Shown in pieces: positions 17,129 through 26,073 of a stretch of DNA of 64,000 nucleotides; positions within the stretch are counted from its first letter, which is position 1, and every line of letters begins with the position of its first letter. Position numbers and translations under genes: made by a program. Origin of the DNA: Williamsia faeni (GTDB lineage: Bacteria; Actinomycetota; Actinomycetes; Mycobacteriales; Mycobacteriaceae); assembly GCA_003202005.1 (NCBI GenBank), contig QJJF01000004.1, positions 124,001 through 188,000 on the forward strand, read 5' to 3'. The notes below the pieces were generated by a model that saw nothing but the letters and a program-made list of their open reading frames with translations, did not search any database and was not told the DNA's origin.

Positions 17129-17731
17129 CTACTCGTCGCACCGCTCAGGGTGTCCGGTCGGATTTCGTCGCCACGCGATGCCGTCGATTCGGTAGTGCAG
17201 TACAGATTCGGGCAATTCAGCTCGGTAGTCGAACTCCTGCCCCTCCGGGTACTCGACTTCCATCCGAATATTGGTCGCGGTCGATGCCCAGGTATCACCT
17301 GACCCGACGACGAAGGGGCTCTGAAAATACGTTCGATGGAACGCTGCAGCAGGCTCGACGACCTCTACACCACGGACCTCTATGGGCTTACTCGTACCGT
17401 TCGTGATGCCTACGCGCAATTGCTTCTTCTGCCCGCTACGGCCTCCGCCGTGACATCGGAACATGACCTGGCCGGCTTCGCGCTCTTGTCTGGAAAGTCC
17501 TCGCTGCCTTATCTTTTCGACACGGCGACGTTCAGTGCGCTGTTCGTGCCGAAAGGAGAGCACCGCCCAGACGATAGTGGCCACCGTAGCGCCCGCTCCG
17601 ATCCAGGTGCCTGCGGCGGTCACCCATTCGGCGGTCCATCCACCACGCACGAACCACCCGAACAGCCCACCGACAGTGAGCCCAATTACGGTGGCGCCAG
17701 CGACTGATAGCCAGTACGTGCTTTTGGTCAT
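17129..17731 (-). CDS. Hypothetical membrane protein of the integrated remnant
   Basis: About 200 residues with two N-terminal membrane helices (YWLSVAGATVIGLTVGGLFG and GTWIGAGATVATIVWAVLSF) and a soluble C-terminal part of about 140 residues, possibly a beta-sandwich. I do not recognise a named domain; similar two-helix proteins are common on actinobacterial mobile elements. The start is uncertain: ATG 17731 gives MTKSTYW, and a GTG at 17749 is also open; neither has a strong ribosome-binding site. The base composition is visibly less GC-rich than flanking genes, and the gene lies between the att-like repeats, so it is probably cargo of the integrated element. Confidence 0.6.
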   Translation of the reverse strand: MTKSTYWLSVAGATVIGLTVGGLFGWFVRGGWTAEWVTAAGTWIGAGATVATIVWAVLSFRHEQRTERRRVEKIRQRGLSRQEREAGQVMFRCHGGGRSGQKKQLRVGITNGTSKPIEVRGVEVVEPAAAFHRTYFQSPFVVGSGDTWASTATNIRMEVEYPEGQEFDYRAELPESVLHYRIDGIAWRRNPTGHPERCDE

Positions 17732-17882
17732 GCCTACGGATTCTGTCACCTGGTGCGGGATTCATAGGTCCGTCCGCAGTAGCTTCGGTCCACGCCATGA
17801 CTGGCCAACGCTAACAACGCTATTGACCTGCATGAACTGCCCTGACGCGCCGTACCTTCGCATACAAACGCCCAGGGCCGGG

Positions 17883-17900
17883 TTCATCAAGAACGCCGCA
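17883..17900. repeat. att-like direct repeat, copy 2
   Basis: An exact second copy of the 18-bp 3' end of the PhyH-family gene, 1142 bp after copy 1. It is followed by AGGTAG, so the reading frame would again give FIKNAAR and stop. This marks the right border of the integrated remnant. Confidence 0.65.
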
Positions 17901-17921
17901 AGGTAGCCGTCCCGGCGGGGA

Positions 17922-19322
17922 TCAAGCCGGCACGATGTTCTGGTTGATCCGAAAGAGATTGTTCGGGTCATACTTCCGCTTGACCTCGACGAGTCGGTCG
18001 TAGTTGCCGCGATAGGCGGCCTGAACGCGTTCGTGACCTTCGTCCATCATCATGTTCACGTAGCCACCGCCGGCGGACGTCGGGTGCAGATCCTCCCAAT
18101 AGTTCTTGGCCCACTCCGTGATCTTTCCGAGGTTGGCCGGATCGGGATCGATGCCGGCGATGACTCCGTTCCACCCGCCGTTCCGGTATGCAAACGCAGT
18201 TGCATCCGTGGCAACACGCTCCGCGGCGCCGCTGATCGGATAGAGGTGCATCGTCGACAGGGACGACGGCAGGGATTCGCCATACTGACGGTGATATCCG
18301 ATCGCGGTGTCGGTGATCTCCTCGAAGATGTCGGCCTTCCAATACCACTGCAACCCTTTGGGAAGGAGCCCGTCGAATGCGCTCTGGAGCACGGGAAACG
18401 GCATCGGCGCGACGCCGGACAGGAGCGGTGAGCCGAAATCCCGAATGGGCGCCAGCACCTGGTCGGCTTTGTCGTGCGACCCCGAATAGCACCATACGAT
18501 CCCGCAGACCTTTCGGCCCCACAACTCCTCGGGGAAGGGTGGACCGCCCGGGACCTCCAGAACGCCGATCCAGCCGTTCAAGTCGTCGGGCAGTGTCGGA
18601 ATCAGCTCGCGGTACCACTTGAAGACCTCTTCGGCGTCGGCGATGTCGTAGAGGATCGGCCCGCCGATGACCTCCCCGGCCTCACCGACCGGGTGGGATC
18701 GAAATGTGAACGAGGTGACCACACCGAAGTTGCCGCCGCCGCCACGCAGTGCCCAGAACAGGTCAGGATGGCTCTCGGCGTTTGCGGTCACAAAGGAACC
18801 GTCGGCCAACACGACGTCGGCGGAGAGCAGGTTGTCGACGGTCAGACCGAGATGCCTTGTGAGATAGCCGGTTCCACCGCCGAGCGTCAGTCCTGCAACT
18901 CCGGTTGTGGAGACGAAACCAGACGGGGTGGCCAGGCCGAAGGCGCCGTTCGCGTGATCCACGTCGCCCCAGGTGCACCCGGCGTCCACGCGTACGGTGC
19001 GGGCTGTCGGGTCGACGTTGGTCGAGCGTTGCGTGCGGAAGTCGATCACCAGGGAGTCATCCCACACGCTGAACCCGGCACCGTGGTGGCCGGCGCCGCG
19101 TACCGCGAGGGGGATCTGATGACGTCGCGCAAAGTTGACGGCGGTGATCACGTCCGCGACATCCGCGACGCAGGCGACGGCCGCCGGATGTCGGTCGATG
19201 GCCCCGTTGTAGACCTTCCGCACCTCGTCATAGTCGGTGTCGTCGGGACCGATCAGCGGGCCGCGAAGGGTCTGGCGAAGCTCGGAGATGACGGCATCCG
19301 GGGTGGCTTCATTGGGGGACAT
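17922..19322 (-). CDS. FAD-linked oxidase (berberine bridge enzyme-like)
   Basis: Flavoprotein oxidase of 466 residues. An N-terminal FAD_binding_4 domain carries RGAGHHGAGFSVWDD, where the first His is the usual site of covalent 8-alpha-histidyl FAD attachment. The glycine-rich GLTLGGGTGYLTRHLGLTVD and ALRGGGGNFGVVTSF segments follow, and the C-terminal BBE domain ends YDPNNLFRINQNI. No second covalent Cys is evident in the usual GxCxxV position (WALRGGGGNFG is at a different site), so attachment may be single. No signal peptide is seen. The start ATG 19322 has AAGGAG 8 nt upstream; the GTG at 19331 overlaps that site. The divergent AraC regulator probably controls it. Substrate unknown. Confidence 0.88.
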   Translation of the reverse strand: MSPNEATPDAVISELRQTLRGPLIGPDDTDYDEVRKVYNGAIDRHPAAVACVADVADVITAVNFARRHQIPLAVRGAGHHGAGFSVWDDSLVIDFRTQRSTNVDPTARTVRVDAGCTWGDVDHANGAFGLATPSGFVSTTGVAGLTLGGGTGYLTRHLGLTVDNLLSADVVLADGSFVTANAESHPDLFWALRGGGGNFGVVTSFTFRSHPVGEAGEVIGGPILYDIADAEEVFKWYRELIPTLPDDLNGWIGVLEVPGGPPFPEELWGRKVCGIVWCYSGSHDKADQVLAPIRDFGSPLLSGVAPMPFPVLQSAFDGLLPKGLQWYWKADIFEEITDTAIGYHRQYGESLPSSLSTMHLYPISGAAERVATDATAFAYRNGGWNGVIAGIDPDPANLGKITEWAKNYWEDLHPTSAGGGYVNMMMDEGHERVQAAYRGNYDRLVEVKRKYDPNNLFRINQNIVPA

Positions 19323-19498
19323 TTGGTGCACTCCTTATGTACGGGCTGACATGGTGGGAGACTGTGAAGTTGACGGTACGAAAAGCGGTTACTTGTGGGA
19401 ATGCCCGAGGCGCCGAAGGACTTGCCCATACGTCCGCCTATCGGATCAGCTTGTGCCGCACGTCCAGAAGTGTTGTCTGATCGTCCGGGAGTCACGTC

Positions 19499-20491
19499 AT
19501 GGATGTCCTATCCGACGTTTTACTCGCTGTGCGGTTGACCGGTGCGGTGTACTTCGACGTCGATGCCCGCTCGCCCTTTGTTCTCGAGAGTCCGCCGACC
19601 GATGTGATCGCTGCCAAGATCGCCACGGAAGCGGAGCACCTGATCGCCTTCCACGTCCTGACTCACGGCGCTTGCTGGGTCGAAACGGTCGACGAACCCG
19701 AGCCCGCACAAATGCTGCGGGCCGGCGAGATGGTGATCGTCTCCAGCGGCGAGGCACACCTCCTCGCGTCGGCTCCGGGCCTCTGCGGGCAGCCCGACCT
19801 GTCTCGCTATTACCGGCCGCTGACCGAAGCCCTGCCGTTTGTCATCGACATCAACGGCGACTCGAACGCTGAGCGCTGCCGGATCGTGTGTGGCTACTTC
19901 GCGTGTGACAGGCGTCCGTTCAACCCGTTGCTCGAATCATTGCCCAGGATGGTCCACGCCCCGGTGTCGAGTCGTAGCTGGGGGTGGATGACGCGACTCC
20001 TCGACGCAGCCATCGAGGCAAGCGATGGTCACAACGCCGGGCAGGAGGCGATGCTGGCCAAATTGTCCGAGCTGATGTTTGTCGAAGCACTCCGGTCACA
20101 TATCGACGAATTGCCGGCAGACACCCGCAACTGGGCCGCCGGCATCCGCGATCCTGACGTGGGTTCAGCGCTGCGACTCATCCACGGCCGATTCGCCGAG
20201 CCGTGGACGCTCGAACAGCTGGCACACGAGGTGGCAATGTCCCGCTCGTCCTTTGCCGATCGGTTCACCACCTACGTGGGGGTGCCGCCGATGACCTACC
20301 TGGCTCGATGGCGCCTCCAGCTCGCTGCCCGATTGCTGCAGAGCGGTTCGCTCAGTGTTTCGCAGGCCGCGAATGCTGTTGGATATCAGTCAGAATCTGC
20401 GTTCAACCGGGCCTTCAAGCGAGATGTCGGGGAGGCGCCCGGTGCCTGGCGACGAAATGGCGCCGCAGTCGTGGGCGCTGCCCACGGCTGA
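19499..20491 (+). CDS. AraC-family regulator with cupin sensor
   Basis: Transcription factor of 330 residues. The N-terminal ~190 residues form a cupin-type ligand-binding domain (AraC_binding_2/Cupin_6 style, with HVLTHGACWV and GEMVIVSSGEAHLL). The C-terminal two-helix-turn-helix AraC domain has WTLEQLAHEVAMSRSSFADRF and VSQAANAVGYQSESAFNRAFKR. It is divergent from the flavin oxidase, a common local regulator/target arrangement; similar cupin-AraC proteins often control oxidoreductases or SDRs. The 175-bp gap holds both promoters, but I see no clear palindrome in it. Confidence 0.9.
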   Translation: MDVLSDVLLAVRLTGAVYFDVDARSPFVLESPPTDVIAAKIATEAEHLIAFHVLTHGACWVETVDEPEPAQMLRAGEMVIVSSGEAHLLASAPGLCGQPDLSRYYRPLTEALPFVIDINGDSNAERCRIVCGYFACDRRPFNPLLESLPRMVHAPVSSRSWGWMTRLLDAAIEASDGHNAGQEAMLAKLSELMFVEALRSHIDELPADTRNWAAGIRDPDVGSALRLIHGRFAEPWTLEQLAHEVAMSRSSFADRFTTYVGVPPMTYLARWRLQLAARLLQSGSLSVSQAANAVGYQSESAFNRAFKRDVGEAPGAWRRNGAAVVGAAHG

Positions 20492-20503
20492 ACCGCTGTG
20501 GTT

Positions 20504-22012
20504 CTAGAGATCCCAGGTGTGGACGGGAGCGCCGTCGTGCATGCGCTCGATGTATTCGCTGAGCATCCCGGACAGTGCAACCTCGCGACTGTCGCCGGCC
20601 TCTTCCCGTGCGGCGACGCAGGAGCGTTGCCACACCGAACCTGTCTGGAGCGTGACCGCGCGTCCTTCGATGATCGACAGGTACCGATCGCGAACGTCGG
20701 ATGCGACGCCGAATGCCGCCAGGCCTTCCTCGGCTATGGGCAGTAGCCTGCGGAGCACCAGCTCATCGGGTTGCACCCAGCCGACAGTCGGCCAGTACAA
20801 CTGGCAGTCCATGCCGTCGCGAGCCGCTGCGTGGAGATTCTCGGCCGCGGCATCGAACGACATCTGCGACCAGATCGGCCGATCGGCGTCGACAAGCCCA
20901 CGCAGCAGGCCGTAGTAGAAGGCGGCATTGGCCATGATGTCCAGGACGGTCGGACCCGCCGGGAGTACGCGATTTTCCACCCGCAGATGTGCCTGCCCGT
21001 CGATGACGTCGTACACCGGTCGATTCCAGCGATACACGGTCCCGTTGTGCATGCGGAGTTCGGTCAGTTCCGGTATCTCGCCGGCTTCCAACTGGGCCAG
21101 CGGATCGTCCTCCGTCGTCACTGGCAGCAGGGCGGGAAAGTAGCGGGTGTTCTCCTCGAACAAGTCGAATATCGTTGTGATCCAACGTTCCCCGAACCAG
21201 ACCCGGGGACGGACACCTTGGTTGATGAGCTCCTGGGGTCGGGTGTCGGTGGCCTGCTCGAATACCGGGATACGACTTTCGTGCCACAGGGCGGAGCCGG
21301 CCAGGAACGGAGAGTTGCCGGCGAGCGCCACCTGAACGCCGGACAGCGCCTGAGCGGCGTTCCAATGATCGGCAAAGCTTTCCGGGGCGACGCGCAGATG
21401 TAGTTGCAGTGACGTGCACGCGGCTTCGGGCAGAATCGAATCGATTGACGTCTGGAGACGGTCGGGAATCTCGCCGGGTACCAGGGGGACGCCGGTGATG
21501 TCGAGTTCGATGTCTTCACCACGTGCGGCAAAGATCTGCTGGTTCAACAGGTCATAGCGTGGGTTTGCCGAAATCCACTGGTGTGCAAAGTGTTCCTGCC
21601 GCAAGGTGGGTAGCATGCCGATCATCACCAGATGGTTGCCGATGCTCGCGGCCTTGGCGTCGGCCTGATTGAGTGATTCACGCAGGCTTGTTTCGAGTGA
21701 GACGGTGTCGGCGCCGACGAATGGTCGCGGGGACACATTGATCTCGATGTTGAACTGTCCGAGTTCGGTCTGGTAGTCGGGATCGGCGATCGCTTCGAGG
21801 ACTACCGCATTCGACATCGCCGGATTCATCGCCCGGTCAACAAGATTGAGCTCGACTTCCATTCCGAGCAAGGGTTCGGGCGGATTGCCCTGATCGGTGA
21901 ACAGGCCATCCGCGAGCATGCGGGCCACCGCCTCGGTGCAGCGTCCCACCTGCTCGCGAAAGCGCCGTCTGTCCTCGCGGCTGAAATCGCGGTGGTCGAC
22001 CTCCGTGCCCAT
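20504..22012 (-). CDS. Glutamate-cysteine ligase (GCS2) family protein
   Basis: Carboxylate-amine ligase of the GCS2 superfamily, about 502 residues. Visible motifs are LGMEVELNLVD (metal/ATP-binding Glu pair), GQFNIEINVSP, TSLQLHLRVAPESFADHWNAAQ and the C-terminal WPTVGWVQPDE region. The superfamily includes gamma-glutamylcysteine synthetase and EgtA of ergothioneine synthesis. However, this lineage is a separate actinobacterial branch of unproven substrate, and no egtB/C/D/E genes are nearby. The start ATG 22012 (MGTEVDHRDF) is chosen; an in-frame ATG at 22036 would add eight residues. The neighbouring phosphotransferase gene on the same strand ends 57 bp upstream of this start. Confidence 0.8.
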   Translation of the reverse strand: MGTEVDHRDFSREDRRRFREQVGRCTEAVARMLADGLFTDQGNPPEPLLGMEVELNLVDRAMNPAMSNAVVLEAIADPDYQTELGQFNIEINVSPRPFVGADTVSLETSLRESLNQADAKAASIGNHLVMIGMLPTLRQEHFAHQWISANPRYDLLNQQIFAARGEDIELDITGVPLVPGEIPDRLQTSIDSILPEAACTSLQLHLRVAPESFADHWNAAQALSGVQVALAGNSPFLAGSALWHESRIPVFEQATDTRPQELINQGVRPRVWFGERWITTIFDLFEENTRYFPALLPVTTEDDPLAQLEAGEIPELTELRMHNGTVYRWNRPVYDVIDGQAHLRVENRVLPAGPTVLDIMANAAFYYGLLRGLVDADRPIWSQMSFDAAAENLHAAARDGMDCQLYWPTVGWVQPDELVLRRLLPIAEEGLAAFGVASDVRDRYLSIIEGRAVTLQTGSVWQRSCVAAREEAGDSREVALSGMLSEYIERMHDGAPVHTWDL

Positions 22013-22069
22013 CGTCCCATCGTGCCATGCGAACAAGGGGCGACGTGGGTTTCCGGTCGTTTGGCGTGG

Positions 22070-23137
22070 TCAGCTCCCGTCCAGAACCACTGCGATCCTT
22101 CGTGCACAGATGTCGGCGAGATCGACCCCCTCGAGGTTGAGTTTCTTGTTGAGCCTGATCAGCGGAACGGCGAGCAACAGCGCGGCGGTGACGTCGTTGA
22201 ACAACATGTTGGTCGGCCGCCATCCGGTCAGACCCGCGTAGCGTTCGAGTGTCTCTTCACGCGAGGGCGTCCCGTGCAATGATGCGTGATCGTCGAGTGG
22301 GCTGCTGACCCAATCTGTCAGGAACATCCAGGCCAGATCGGCGCCCGGGTCTCCGAGGTACGCGATCTCCCAGTCGAGCGCTGCGACCGGATGGTGGTCG
22401 GTGCCGGAATAGAGGACGTTGGACATGCGTGAATCGCCCCAGCACAACGTGACTCGCGTTGGTTCATACATGTGGTTCTCGGCCCAATCGAGGGCACGCG
22501 CCAGACCCGGATGCAGCGCGTTGCCATCGCCTGCCCAGTCGAGTGCGTACCGCAAGAAGTTGACCAGGCGCTGTGGTGGCGTCGCGCCGAACCTGCGTAG
22601 ATCCAGGAATCCCAAACGTCTTTCGTTGGTGTCGATCTGGTGTACCCGCGCGATGAGATCCACGCACCCGTTCCACAGCCGGGCCCGGCCGTCGTCATCG
22701 GTCTCGGCGTAGACGCCCTCCTGGTGATACGAGGGGACATCACTGACCGAGACGACGTCATCGATGCGGTCCATCACGAAATAGGGCGTTCCCAGATCGG
22801 TGCCTTCTGCGTCGATCCATCGCGTCTTCGGTACGGGGACCGGCGAATTGGCGAGGCGTTGCATCACCAGGTACTGCCGCCGGAGATCGAAGTCCGGCAG
22901 AACCGCGAAGTCGGGTGGTCGGCGAAAGACCAATCCCGCAGTGCCGGCCGCAGTCGTGTCAGATGATTCCACTGCTACGAGGTCGAACAGGTAGGTCTCG
23001 GTGGAGAAGCCCTGTTCGGCAGGTCTCCAGTTGGAGATGGTGGCGGCGTGTGCGGTTGGGATCCTTTGGCGAAGTACAGCTTCGAAGGCCTCCGGTAGTT
23101 GGTCGGCAGAAAGCCGCGAAGGCGACGCGGACGTCAT
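22070..23137 (-). CDS. Phosphotransferase family protein (APH-like kinase)
   Basis: Small-molecule kinase of about 355 residues with the aminoglycoside-phosphotransferase/choline-kinase fold. The catalytic loop is LCWGDSRMSNVLY (Asp plus Asn; the usual His is Trp), and the metal-binding Asp is in VAALDWEIAYLGDP. The actinobacterial clade is often linked to acyl-CoA metabolism and is not an antibiotic-resistance marker. The start ATG at 23137 (MTSASPSRL) is just 5 bp after the stop of the upstream gene; the longer upstream frame is out-of-frame coding shadow. It forms a two-gene operon with the CrtC/AttH-like gene. Confidence 0.86.
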   Translation of the reverse strand: MTSASPSRLSADQLPEAFEAVLRQRIPTAHAATISNWRPAEQGFSTETYLFDLVAVESSDTTAAGTAGLVFRRPPDFAVLPDFDLRRQYLVMQRLANSPVPVPKTRWIDAEGTDLGTPYFVMDRIDDVVSVSDVPSYHQEGVYAETDDDGRARLWNGCVDLIARVHQIDTNERRLGFLDLRRFGATPPQRLVNFLRYALDWAGDGNALHPGLARALDWAENHMYEPTRVTLCWGDSRMSNVLYSGTDHHPVAALDWEIAYLGDPGADLAWMFLTDWVSSPLDDHASLHGTPSREETLERYAGLTGWRPTNMLFNDVTAALLLAVPLIRLNKKLNLEGVDLADICARRIAVVLDGS

Positions 23138-23141
23138 GGCG

Positions 23142-24257
23142 TCACCAGCCCGTGTATCCGTAGCGCGGGTACGCGCCCATGAATACCATCTCCACCAATC
23201 CGTGGCCGACCTTGTCGTCCATCCTGACCTCGCAGAGTGTTTCACTGAGCATCCGCACCGGCGCCAAAGCCTCTGGGTTGTTGGTATCGACGGAGAATCC
23301 GTCGAGGAAGTTGTCCCCGCGGTAGTAGCCGCTGGCATAGCCGTTGTAGTGGTCGTAGCCGGCCAGTCCGGGCCAGAAGTCGGTCATCGGGTGCACCTCG
23401 ATGGTGCTCGTCGATCGGTCGCCGCGGATGATCGTGAACGTTCCGCCGGACACGACGCGGGCGTCATTCCGGAATTTGAGGTCGTGTTCGACATCGATGA
23501 TCGTCGCGTGCGGCCGACCGGATTCGGTGGGGTAGAGGAGTTCACCCTCGAACTGCCACCTCGACCCGTCGCTGTTCTCACGCTGCGCGAAATGCACCAG
23601 CTCGTCGTCGAATTGGAAGATTCCCATGTAGTAGAGGACACCTTCGGGTAGTTCTCCCGGCTGGAGTTCGGTGCCTTCGGAAAGGCTCCCACCGCCGCCG
23701 CCGTTGCGGATCCCCCAGGAGTGATCCCGACCGAACCACCATCGCTGCGGATCGATCTCGATGCGCTCACCGTCGATGTCGATCCAGCCCTCGACCACAC
23801 CGTTCTGATAGAACCGGCGGGCATCCTCGGACACGCGCCCGCGAACGCGATGGAACGCGGCGGTCTGCTCGTACGTGTCGAATTGCCCCGTGAGACGCAG
23901 GTCCAGACTCAGGCCCTGATCGTTGGGGGCCACCCGAGTTCGCACCTGGCGCAATGGTTCTTCGATCGTGTACGTGTACGGGCCGATGTTGTATTCGCCG
24001 AGTCCACCGGTTTGAGGGTTGAGTGTGGTGGACATCCGGACCACCTTGGCCTCGCCGCCGCGTTTGGTGACCATCGCATAGGCGTCGGTCACGTTGCGGT
24101 TGGGGTAACGGGCCATCCCGGTCATCACGTTGATATCCCCGGATTTGTCGAATCCGTACATCACCACGCGTTCCACCCAGCGCAGATCACTCTGCGACAC
24201 GTGGTCGAAGGTGGTCGGCAGCTGGTGGGCCAGGATCTCGTCATTCGGTGTCAACAC
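23142..24257 (-). CDS. CrtC/AttH lipocalin-like protein of unknown function
   Basis: Protein of 371 residues, mostly beta-strand, with no signal peptide or membrane helix. The stretch RWWFGRDHSWGIRNGG carries the DHSWG motif seen in the hydroxyneurosporene-synthase/AttH-like lipocalin superfamily, whose members act on lipophilic substrates; several related actinobacterial proteins have DUF numbers only. The start is GTG 24257 (MLTPNDEIL), with AAGGAG 9 nt upstream. It is cotranscribed with the phosphotransferase gene and divergent from a TetR regulator, suggesting a small inducible pathway for a lipid or hydroxylated compound. The exact reaction is unknown. Confidence 0.7.
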   Translation of the reverse strand: MLTPNDEILAHQLPTTFDHVSQSDLRWVERVVMYGFDKSGDINVMTGMARYPNRNVTDAYAMVTKRGGEAKVVRMSTTLNPQTGGLGEYNIGPYTYTIEEPLRQVRTRVAPNDQGLSLDLRLTGQFDTYEQTAAFHRVRGRVSEDARRFYQNGVVEGWIDIDGERIEIDPQRWWFGRDHSWGIRNGGGGGSLSEGTELQPGELPEGVLYYMGIFQFDDELVHFAQRENSDGSRWQFEGELLYPTESGRPHATIIDVEHDLKFRNDARVVSGGTFTIIRGDRSTSTIEVHPMTDFWPGLAGYDHYNGYASGYYRGDNFLDGFSVDTNNPEALAPVRMLSETLCEVRMDDKVGHGLVEMVFMGAYPRYGYTGW

Positions 24258-24291
24258 GGCACTCGTCTCCTTGCTCCGGGGCGTTTGGATA

Positions 24292-24312
24292 TACGTTAGA
24301 GCATGAAACGTA
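24292..24312. promoter_or_regulatory. Candidate TetR operator
   Basis: TACGTT (24292-24297) and AACGTA (24307-24312) form an inverted repeat with a 9-nt spacer. It lies between the divergent starts at 24257 and 24321, as expected for the binding site of the adjacent TetR regulator. Confidence 0.4.
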
Positions 24313-24320
24313 ATTGAAGA

Positions 24321-24980
24321 ATGGTTTTGCGGTACTTTCATGAGGTGACCACCAATACCCAGCCGCCTCCCGGTCGCCCACGCGATCCGCAGAAGGATGT
24401 CGACGTGCTCCAGGCGACGCGAGAGTTGCTGGTCGAGGTGGGGTATCAGTCGACAACGATTGCCGCGATTGCCAGGCGCTCCGGGGTCGGGGCGCCGACG
24501 ATCTACCGCCGATGGGCCCGCCGGGAAGCACTGATCGAGGACGCCGCGTTCGGGAAGGCCGAGCCGGGCGTGGTCCCGGAGGCCACCGGCGACCTGTGGG
24601 AAGACTTCCGGGCGTGGTCGTCGATCTTCTTGCACCAGTTCGCCAATCCCGTGTCACGAGCGGCGATTCCGGGATTGCTGTCGGCATATCAACAGGAGGA
24701 GGATCTCTACGCCCGCCTCGTGAACCGATCAGAGCACGACGTCAGGGTCCTGATGCGCGACCTGCTGAGCGGTTATCTGCCTGAGATGCCAGGGAAAGCC
24801 TTGAATCACCGATCGGACGCAGTCTTCGATTTTCTCGTCGCGACCACCGCCCTCCGGGCCCTGACGGTAGGCCTCGCCGATCACGAGCAATTCTGCGACC
24901 AGACCGCGACCGCTCTCGCAGCGCTGGCCTATTCGACCTGGAAGCCCCAGATCACGCGGCGACGGTCCCGGGTGGAATGA
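24321..24980 (+). CDS. TetR-family transcriptional regulator
   Basis: Repressor of about 211-219 residues. The N-terminal HTH is ATRELLVEVGYQSTTIAAIARRSGVGAPTIYRRWARREALI; the C-terminal part is an all-helical ligand-binding domain. ATG 24321 or GTG 24345 (MTTNTQPPPGRPRDP) could be the start; the second matches typical TetR lengths better. It is divergent from the CrtC/AttH-like and phosphotransferase genes and probably represses them and itself through the inverted repeat in between. Confidence 0.88.
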   Translation: MVLRYFHEVTTNTQPPPGRPRDPQKDVDVLQATRELLVEVGYQSTTIAAIARRSGVGAPTIYRRWARREALIEDAAFGKAEPGVVPEATGDLWEDFRAWSSIFLHQFANPVSRAAIPGLLSAYQQEEDLYARLVNRSEHDVRVLMRDLLSGYLPEMPGKALNHRSDAVFDFLVATTALRALTVGLADHEQFCDQTATALAALAYSTWKPQITRRRSRVE

Positions 24981-25048
24981 CCCTCTCGTCAGGCTTGACC
25001 TTCGAGTCGGGTTGAAGGTGCAAACGAAGACCTCGAAGGAGACCCGAG

Positions 25049-26035
25049 TTGAAACCACCGGTGGGGCTGGTTGATCGGATGGAACAGCATCAGGTGGTGA
25101 TCTACCTACTGGCGATGGTCGCGGGCGCCGGGATCGGGCTGACCGCTCCCGGACTGAGCGCTTCACTCGAGCATGCGATCAACCCGGTCCTCGGCGCACT
25201 GCTGTATGTGACGTTCCTCCAGGTGCCCGTCGCCGACCTGCCCCGGTCAATTCGCGATGCCCGGTTCCTCTCCGCTGCGATGGTCATCAACTTTGTCATC
25301 GTTCCGCTGGTGGTCGCGGCCATGTTCTTCCTGCTGCCCGCCGACCAGGCCATCCGGGTCGGCGTATTGCTGGTGTTGCTGTGCCCCTGCGTGGACTACG
25401 TCATCGTGTTCTCCGGCCTCGCCGGCGGCAGCAGCGAACGCCTGCTGGCCGCCACACCACTGCTGCTGATCGCCCAAATGGCTTTGCTGCCACTGTTTTT
25501 GCTGCTGTTCATGGGCTCGGAGCTCGCCGACATCGTGAAGGTCGGCCCGTTCCTCGAAGCGTTCCTCGTACTGATCATGATCCCGCTGATCCTGGCGTGG
25601 GCCACGCAAGTCTGGGCGGCACGCAAACCCGCCGGCCGCACCGTGTACGCCGCTGCGAGCACCCTGATGGTGCCCCTGATGGCCGCCGTCCTCGCGATCG
25701 TCGTCGCCTCCCAGATACCCGCCATCGAAGACAACCTCGCCGATGTCGTCGCGGTCATCCCGTTCTACATCGCCTTCCTGATCGTGATGGCCTTCGCCGG
25801 TAGGGCCCTGGCCACAGCCTTCCGGTTCGACGTCGGCGGGAGCCGCGCCATCGTGTTCTCAGGCGCCACCCGCAACTCGCTGGTGGTGCTACCGCTGGCC
25901 CTGGCCCTGCCCGACGGCCTGGAACTCGCTGCCGCAGTCGTCGTCACCCAAACACTCGTCGAAGTCATCGGCATGGTCATCTACGTTCGCCTGATACCTC
26001 GGCTCGTACCGGACGTCTCGCCGGCGCCCACCTGA
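25049..26035 (+). CDS. Arsenic resistance protein, Acr3/BASS-superfamily transporter
   Basis: Membrane transporter of 328 residues with about ten hydrophobic helices. The motif LLCPCVDYVIVFSGLAGG has the conserved Pro-Cys pair that Acr3 arsenite exporters use in helix 4, and the second hallmark is FSGATRNSLVVLPLAL. Such proteins are often mislabelled bile-acid:sodium symporters. Acr3 moves arsenite out through the plasma membrane. TTG 25049 is preceded by AAGGAG 7 nt upstream; ATG 25079 (MEQHQVVIYLL) is a reasonable alternative. It lies 118 bp before the arsI/cadI gene, on the opposite strand from the arsR-arsA operon, and may serve as the pump for ArsA. Confidence 0.82.
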   Translation: MKPPVGLVDRMEQHQVVIYLLAMVAGAGIGLTAPGLSASLEHAINPVLGALLYVTFLQVPVADLPRSIRDARFLSAAMVINFVIVPLVVAAMFFLLPADQAIRVGVLLVLLCPCVDYVIVFSGLAGGSSERLLAATPLLLIAQMALLPLFLLLFMGSELADIVKVGPFLEAFLVLIMIPLILAWATQVWAARKPAGRTVYAAASTLMVPLMAAVLAIVVASQIPAIEDNLADVVAVIPFYIAFLIVMAFAGRALATAFRFDVGGSRAIVFSGATRNSLVVLPLALALPDGLELAAAVVVTQTLVEVIGMVIYVRLIPRLVPDVSPAPT

Positions 26036-26073
26036 TTCGACGCAGGTGGGCTCACCCAATTCAGCCTGCCTTA

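Noticed and set aside
22070-23338. Longer version of the phosphotransferase
   Set aside because: The first 67 codons overlap the upstream CrtC/AttH-like gene and read as Arg/Trp-rich shadow; ATG 23137 fits the operon.
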